From contig JAJRTI010000594.1 of NCBI GenBank assembly GCA_024278415.1, positions 1 to 6,366 on the forward strand: a stretch of 6,366 nucleotides of DNA. The letters run 5' to 3'. Source of the DNA: Planctomycetota bacterium. GTDB taxonomy: Bacteria; Planctomycetota; Brocadiia; JAJRTI01. Numbering within the stretch: the first letter of the stretch is position 1; each line of letters opens with the position of its first letter. Positions 1 through 3,624 of the stretch are shown piece by piece. Both the position numbers and the translations under genes were made by a program. Under the pieces are notes generated by a model. That model was given only the letters and a program-made list of their open reading frames with translations, made no database searches and was not told the DNA's origin.

Positions 1-1
1 C

Positions 2-1195
2 GCGCTCGGGGTGCATCCCGACTCGCGGAGCCTCATCTGCGCACCGCTCAAGATCGAAGGCGAGCCGCTGGGCCTGCTGTGCGTCGAGGCCGAACAGCCT
101 TATGCGTTCAGCGACGACGACTTGAGGCTGGCGAGCATGTTCGCCGACCAACTCGCCATGGCCGCGCAGCGCGACCAACTCAACCGCACCATGCAACGCA
201 ACGCGGATGAAATCCGCGCGCTCTTCGAGGCCGTCGAGACCATGTCGGCCACAAACGCGATCGACGAAATCCTCGAGTTCGTGACCCGACGCGTGCGCAT
301 GCTGTTCCCATGCGATTGGTGCGCGGTGCGGCTGATGCGGGGCGATACGGAGGAGCTTGGCTTGGCCGCGTCCCAGGGGGCGGCCGACGCGGGGGTGCAC
401 GGCTGCCAGGGCGACGTCGTGACCGCGTCGGATTGCTGGGCCGTGCGCAAAGACAAACCGTTCCTCGTGGAAGACGTGGGCGAAGACTTTCACTGCCGGG
501 CCATCCAGGGCGATTCGCTTGCGCGGTCGTACCTCTGTGTGCCCCTCACCGCGGGAGGCAAAACGATCGGCGTGCTCCAAATGACCGCGGACCGGCCGCA
601 CGCGTTCACGGGCGAGCACCAGCAACTCTTCATGGCCCTCGCCGACCAGGCCGCCATCGCAGTGCAGCGCGCCAAACTGCACGAGGAAGTGCAGCGCCTC
701 GCGGTGCGCGACGGCCTGACCGGGCTCTACAACTACTCCTACTTCCACGAACAGCTCGCGCAGGAACTCACGCGCTCCAAGCGCAGCAGCGAGCCCATGT
801 CGCTGATCATCCTCGATATCGACCACTTCAAGGAGTTCAACGACACGTACGGCCATCCCACCGGCGACACGCTCTTGAAACGGCTCGGGGAGGTCATGCA
901 GGAAGCCGTGCGCGCCGTCGACCTCTGCGCGCGCATGGGCGGCGAGGAGTTCGCCATCATGCTGCCCAACACCGAGAAGGCCGGCGCACAGAAGGTCGCG
1001 GAGAAGCTGCGCCGCGTGATCGAGGAAACGCCCTTCTTCGGAGACACGGCCCACCCTGTTGTGCGGCTGACCGTGAGCATCGGCGTCGCGAGCGCGCCCG
1101 AAGACGCTGAGAACAAGGACCAACTCGTGCGCCGCGCCGACAGCGCGCTCTACCGCGCCAAAGCCGAAGGCCGCAACCGCGTGGCTGCCGCGTGA
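2..1195 (+). CDS. GAF-GAF-GGDEF diguanylate cyclase (5' end cut by window edge)
   Basis: Predicted cytoplasmic sensor enzyme making cyclic di-GMP from two GTP. The frame is open to the left edge, so the true start lies outside; 397 residues are visible. Numbering here starts from the in-frame GTG at 11, which is probably internal. Residues 1-50 are the end of a GAF domain (APL, then GxLCVEA), followed by a helical linker (about 52-75), a second GAF domain (about 77-225) and a GGDEF domain (about 229-394). The cyclase site is complete: DGLTGLYN at 234-241, metal and substrate residues D269, N277 and D286 aligning with the PleD pattern, and GGEEF at 310-314. RAVD at 301-304 lies exactly five residues before GGEEF and is the classical inhibitory I-site, so product feedback inhibition is expected. 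The GAF ligand is unknown. No transmembrane segment is visible in this part. Activity as a cyclase is well supported; the input signal is not. Confidence 0.95.
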   Translation, partial: ALGVHPDSRSLICAPLKIEGEPLGLLCVEAEQPYAFSDDDLRLASMFADQLAMAAQRDQLNRTMQRNADEIRALFEAVETMSATNAIDEILEFVTRRVRMLFPCDWCAVRLMRGDTEELGLAASQGAADAGVHGCQGDVVTASDCWAVRKDKPFLVEDVGEDFHCRAIQGDSLARSYLCVPLTAGGKTIGVLQMTADRPHAFTGEHQQLFMALADQAAIAVQRAKLHEEVQRLAVRDGLTGLYNYSYFHEQLAQELTRSKRSSEPMSLIILDIDHFKEFNDTYGHPTGDTLLKRLGEVMQEAVRAVDLCARMGGEEFAIMLPNTEKAGAQKVAEKLRRVIEETPFFGDTAHPVVRLTVSIGVASAPEDAENKDQLVRRADSALYRAKAEGRNRVAAA

Positions 1196-1357
1196 AACGC
1201 CCAGAGGGGCGGGGACGCCTGCCAGAGGAGCATCCTGGCCTGGCGCAGAAGAAGCGACGGGCGTTGGTCGAGCGCACGTTCCGAACGGAAACAGGCCGCG
1301 CCCCGTCGCAAAGTCAGGGCCGCAAACGCAGACCGCAACTGGGCCGTGCTGCTCGGC
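1196..1357. other. Spacer after the cyclase gene, no gene recognised
   Basis: First half of the 354-nt gap between the cyclase and the DUF2079 gene. A small hairpin (CGCCC 1198-1202, GGGCG 1207-1211, loop AGAG) begins three bases after the cyclase stop, but it has only five pairs and no following T-run, so it is a weak terminator candidate. Short open frames cross the region on both strands, but their translations are arginine-rich, low in complexity and unlike any protein I recognise. No RNA gene was identified. Confidence 0.5.
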
Positions 1358-1386
1358 TTGCAAAGTCCAAGGGGAGACGGTGTAAT
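1358..1386 (+). promoter_or_regulatory. Candidate sigma70-like promoter for the DUF2079 gene
   Basis: TTGCAA at 1358-1363 (4 of 6 matches to the -35 consensus) is followed after exactly 17 nt by TGTAAT at 1381-1386 (5 of 6 matches to the -10 consensus). It is one of the few AT-leaning patches in this spacer and would start transcription near 1393. This gives a leader of roughly 155 nt containing the structured element described next. The match is by eye, promoter rules in this lineage are uncertain, and chance matches are common. Confidence 0.3.
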
Positions 1387-1398
1387 ACCGCCGTTGTC

Positions 1399-1518
1399 GC
1401 CCGTGAGCGGGCATGACTCGGCTGGCAAGGTGGAGCGGATCCCGAGGCCTCGGGGTCGCATTCCGTGCCCATGCCACAAACGGCACGGAAGGCGAAGGCC
1501 TTCCGCTCCAGCTCCAGC
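1399..1518 (+). repeat. Branched palindromic element in the DUF2079 leader
   Basis: Several inverted repeats are nested here. A small hairpin comes first (GCCCG 1399-1403, CGGGC 1408-1412). An outer stem pairs TGGAGCGG (1431-1438) with CCGCTCCA (1503-1510), extended across an internal loop by GCTGG (1421-1425) with CCAGC (1514-1518). Inside it sit a perfect 14-bp palindrome, CCCGAGGCCTCGGG at 1441-1454, and a 9-bp hairpin, TTCCGTGCC (1461-1469) with GGCACGGAA (1482-1490), loop 12 nt. AAGGCCTT at 1495-1502 is a further short palindrome. The whole can fold as a multi-branch junction. No T-run follows, so it is not a standard terminator. It could be a leader RNA structure, a dispersed palindromic repeat or a remnant of a small mobile repeat. 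It is not similar in sequence to the second spacer element. Confidence 0.6.
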
Positions 1519-1549
1519 ACTCCGCGATACTAGACGATGGCTCGATCGC

Positions 1550-3193
1550 ATGCGAATACTCAAGCTGTTGCCGACAGTCGCGATCGTCCTGCTCGTGTGT
1601 GTGCTGCTTCTGGGCACGATCTCTCCGGATGGCAGGGTGCATTGCTGGGGCGTCAAGTTGGGCCGCGCGGATCGGCTAGGCCGCGTGGTGGCGATGCTGA
1701 TCGTGCTGCAAATGGCGATCGTTGCGCCCCTGCGCCAGTCGGGCGGCCGCGCACTGCGGCGCGTGGAAGCGGCCTGCGGGAGGCGAGGGGCCGTCTGGAT
1801 CCTCGCGTTGGCGCTCGCCGCACTGTTTGTCTGGGGCAAGGTGAACCAGCACCGCGCGATTGAGACCCATGCAGGCGACTTGGCGTTGTTCGACCTCGCC
1901 GTGTCCAACACGCTGCGCGGGGCGTATATGTACACGCCCATGCCCTCTGACGCGCGGGGCTGCATGTTCGCGGTGCACTACTACGGCATCCTGCACCTGT
2001 TGCTTCCACTCTACATGATCTGGGACAGCCCCTACGTGTTGCTGGTGGTCCAGGGCGTCGTCGTGGCGCTGGCCATCGTTCCGCTGTGGCGCTACGCGCG
2101 CAGCGAGATTGGAGAGCCGTTCGTGGCCGCGCTCCTGGGGCTGAGCTTCGTCACAAGCCGGTACATGATCGACGGGCTCTTCTTCGATTTCCATCCCGAA
2201 ATGGCCGTGCCGCTATTCCTGCTAGCTTGCTTCGCGTGCTACTCGCGCAAGCGCCTGGTCTGGTACGCCATCTTCGCGCTTCTGGCCGCGCTCTGCCGCG
2301 AGGACGTCGCAGTGTATCTGGCCGGCTGGGGCCTCTACATCGCGCTCGTGCGCAAGGACTACAAGGTCGGCGCGGCCACGGTCGTCGTCTCGCTCTTGTA
2401 CGCGTTCATCGCGGTGCGCGTGCTGATCCCGCACTTCTCCCCGCCAGGCGTGGAAAGCGCCAAGCTGCTGTCGGAGCGGTACAAGCCCTACGGCACGAGC
2501 GTGCCGTCCATCGTGTGGGGCATGCTGACCCATCCGCTGACGCTGGCCGGCGACCTCGCCCGGCGGACGAGCTTCATGTTGCTCTTGTCGGTCCTGTTCC
2601 TTCCCTTCGCAGCCCCTTCGTCACTGCTGCTCTTGGGCCCTCCGCTCGTGGCGGCCATGACGAGCACCACCAGCGGCATGAACAGCTTGCGGCTCTACGC
2701 GTCCGCGCCGATCTTGCCCTTCCTCTACGCGGCGGCCATCGCAGGATTGGCCGCGCTCTGCAAGCGTTGGCCGGAGCGGCGCAGGATACTCTTGTGGTCC
2801 GCCTGCATCCCCATCTTCGTGTTCAACGCCGGCCATTGGAAGTCGTACCAAGTGACACCCCGCGACAGGAGGGTCGTTCGCCTCGTGGAAGCCATCCCGC
2901 CGGACGCGTCCGTCACCGCCTCCTATGACCTCGTGCCCCATCTGCCCAGGCGCACCCAGCGCTATCTCGACCAAATCTTCATCCTGGGCGATGCGAATTG
3001 GGCGAGCCGCAAGACGGACTACTTGCTGATCGATCTGAGGGGCAATCCATTCCCCATGGGCAAACAAATGCTCAGCCAGATCGCCGCCGAATACAGAGCG
3101 CGCCCAGACTACGAGATCGCCCGTGAGGAGGACGGCCTGCTGATTCTGCGGCGCAGGGGGGATGCCTCGACGCAGCCACGCGGCGCGCGCTGA
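1550..3193 (+). CDS. DUF2079 family polytopic membrane protein (GT-C-like)
   Basis: A 547-residue inner-membrane protein with about 12 hydrophobic segments, starting with one at residues 4-22. I assign it to DUF2079 from features in the expected order: DLALFD at 110-115, an HYYGILHLL segment from H143, FDFHPE at 212-217, CREDV at 249-253 (the family's usual KED-like site), and a soluble C-terminal tail from about 435 containing SVTASYDLVPHL at 454-465. DUF2079 proteins look like GT-C glycosyltransferases (multi-pass, lipid-linked sugar donors), but their reaction is not established; D110, D115, H215, E217 and E251-D252 are candidate functional residues. The frame is open from 1346, but I chose ATG 1550 because it places the first membrane helix directly at the N-terminus, while upstream translation is basic and runs through the palindromic element. 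No clear Shine-Dalgarno precedes this ATG. It stands alone, not in an obvious operon. Confidence 0.88.
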   Translation: MRILKLLPTVAIVLLVCVLLLGTISPDGRVHCWGVKLGRADRLGRVVAMLIVLQMAIVAPLRQSGGRALRRVEAACGRRGAVWILALALAALFVWGKVNQHRAIETHAGDLALFDLAVSNTLRGAYMYTPMPSDARGCMFAVHYYGILHLLLPLYMIWDSPYVLLVVQGVVVALAIVPLWRYARSEIGEPFVAALLGLSFVTSRYMIDGLFFDFHPEMAVPLFLLACFACYSRKRLVWYAIFALLAALCREDVAVYLAGWGLYIALVRKDYKVGAATVVVSLLYAFIAVRVLIPHFSPPGVESAKLLSERYKPYGTSVPSIVWGMLTHPLTLAGDLARRTSFMLLLSVLFLPFAAPSSLLLLGPPLVAAMTSTTSGMNSLRLYASAPILPFLYAAAIAGLAALCKRWPERRRILLWSACIPIFVFNAGHWKSYQVTPRDRRVVRLVEAIPPDASVTASYDLVPHLPRRTQRYLDQIFILGDANWASRKTDYLLIDLRGNPFPMGKQMLSQIAAEYRARPDYEIAREEDGLLILRRRGDASTQPRGAR

Positions 3194-3206
3194 GCGCTGC
3201 CGGGGG

Positions 3207-3238
3207 GTATGTGTCCACGCGTAAGTCAAAGGACATAC
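3207..3238. other. Imperfect hairpin just after the DUF2079 gene
   Basis: GTATGTGTCC at 3207-3216 pairs with GGACATAC at 3231-3238 as an 8-bp stem with a 2-nt bulge and a 14-nt loop. It begins 14 nt after the DUF2079 stop codon. There is no T-run, so termination is only a possibility; it may instead be the left border of the composite repeat that follows. Confidence 0.35.
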
Positions 3239-3277
3239 TCAGCCAACGCCACTGCTGGGCTTGTCCCAGCAGGGCGA

Positions 3278-3294
3278 GGACCCCAACGGGGTCC
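3278..3294. repeat. Left flanking mini-hairpin of the composite repeat
   Basis: GGACCCC (3278-3284) pairs with GGGGTCC (3288-3294) around a 3-nt AAC loop. It is the mirrored partner of the hairpin at 3479-3497, from which its stem differs by a paired change: A is replaced by AA on one arm and T by TT on the other. Confidence 0.75.
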
Positions 3295-3302
3295 CGTATG
3301 CT

Positions 3303-3471
3303 AGCCCAGGGTTGCGGCCGTAGGCCGCTACCCTGGGTTATCGGGCACCCCATCTCTCCCCGTTCCCTCCGCCCTTCCGATCCCGCACTTGCGGGATCGG
3401 AAGGGCGGAGGGAACGGTACTCTGTGGCGGCCTGTTCCCAGGGTAGCGGCCTACGGCCGCAACCCTGGGCT
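3303..3471. repeat. Perfect 35-bp inverted repeat pair
   Basis: Bases 3303-3337 and 3437-3471 are exact reverse complements with no mismatch over 35 bp, separated by 99 nt that themselves contain the 28-bp hairpin. Each arm also holds a partly self-complementary core (GCGGCCGTAGGCCGC in the left arm) and ends in CCCAGGG or CCCTGGG, so an arm can form its own hairpin as well as pair with the other arm. Perfect identity implies recent origin, gene conversion between arms, or strong constraint on the fold. Confidence 0.95.
3360..3417. repeat. 28-bp perfect central hairpin
   Basis: Bases 3360-3387 are the exact reverse complement of 3390-3417, leaving only two bases (CT) at the centre. It is GC-rich and lies between the 35-bp arms. 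There is no T-run on either side, so it does not fit a textbook intrinsic terminator, though such a stem could still block transcription or protect an RNA 3' end. It could extrude as a cruciform in DNA. Confidence 0.93.
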
Positions 3472-3478
3472 GGAAGCC

Positions 3479-3497
3479 GGAACCCCGTTGGGGTTCC
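3479..3497. repeat. Right flanking mini-hairpin of the composite repeat
   Basis: GGAACCCC (3479-3486) pairs with GGGGTTCC (3490-3497) around a 3-nt GTT loop, a perfect 8-bp stem. It mirrors the 3278-3294 hairpin and marks the right edge of the repeat. Confidence 0.78.
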
Positions 3498-3612
3498 AAA
3501 GGCCGAGCAACCGCTGTTTCCGGAGGTCCAAAGATGTGGGTAAAGAGCGGGGCCTGTCCCCGTGCAGCGATGATTGCCGACTACCGGGCCGCAATTCCCC
3601 CCCGAGCCCAAC
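3498..3612 (+). other. Leader region of the glycoside hydrolase gene
   Basis: Sequence between the composite repeat and the ribosome binding site of the hydrolase gene. It holds a short hairpin (CGGGG 3548-3552, CCCCG 3558-3562, loop CCTGT) and no convincing promoter. A Shine-Dalgarno-like GGAGG at 3522-3526 stands 7 nt before an ATG at 3534; that frame runs to 3887 across the start of the hydrolase gene, but its product is arginine- and alanine-rich and resembles nothing I know, so I do not call it a gene. Confidence 0.4.
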
Positions 3613-3616
3613 GGAG
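3613..3616 (+). promoter_or_regulatory. Ribosome binding site of the glycoside hydrolase
   Basis: GGAG at 3613-3616 lies 8 nt before ATG 3625. Together with the signal peptide that begins at this ATG, it fixes the start of the third gene. Confidence 0.65.
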
Positions 3617-3624
3617 CCACCACA

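Larger units (their letters stand above)
3253..3497. repeat. Composite nested inverted-repeat element
   Basis: Most of the second spacer is one symmetrical structure. From outside in: a small left hairpin (TGCTGGG 3253-3259 with CCCAGCA 3265-3271); mirrored hairpins at 3278-3294 and 3479-3497; perfect 35-bp arms at 3303-3337 and 3437-3471; and a central 28-bp hairpin at 3360-3417. The left and right halves are reverse complements of each other apart from a few substitutions and the unpaired stretches 3338-3359 and 3418-3436. It contains no transposase, and the open frames across it on both strands only translate the palindromes. The form matches a REP/MITE-like intergenic repeat. From memory, spurious proteins containing motifs such as RNPVGV and PQPW, which this element also encodes, are frequent in planctomycete-like genomes, suggesting a multicopy family. 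Copy number cannot be seen here. Confidence 0.8.

Noticed and set aside
1192..1416. A 74-residue + strand open frame overlapping the cyclase stop codon
   Set aside because: It has a lysine- and arginine-rich composition, no ribosome binding site and no recognisable similarity. The 4-base overlap with the stop is suggestive of coupling, but the protein is not credible.
1346..1549. A longer N-terminus for the DUF2079 protein from the upstream in-frame start at 1346
   Set aside because: The extra 68 residues are Pro/Arg-rich, cross the palindromic element, and would place a basic soluble stretch before the first membrane helix. ATG 1550 fits the family better.
3360..3417. Intrinsic transcription terminator at the 28-bp hairpin
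   Set aside because: The stem is far longer than typical terminators and has no T-run on either side; it is better described as part of the composite repeat.
3253..3497. CRISPR array or insertion sequence in the second spacer
   Set aside because: The repeats are inverted, not direct and regularly spaced, and there is no transposase frame or flanking target duplication visible.
3211..3543. A 110-residue + strand open frame in the second spacer
   Set aside because: Its translation is simply the composite inverted repeat read through (RTPTGS, GCGRRPLPW, PQPW, RNPVGV phrases). It has no ribosome binding site and no protein-like composition.
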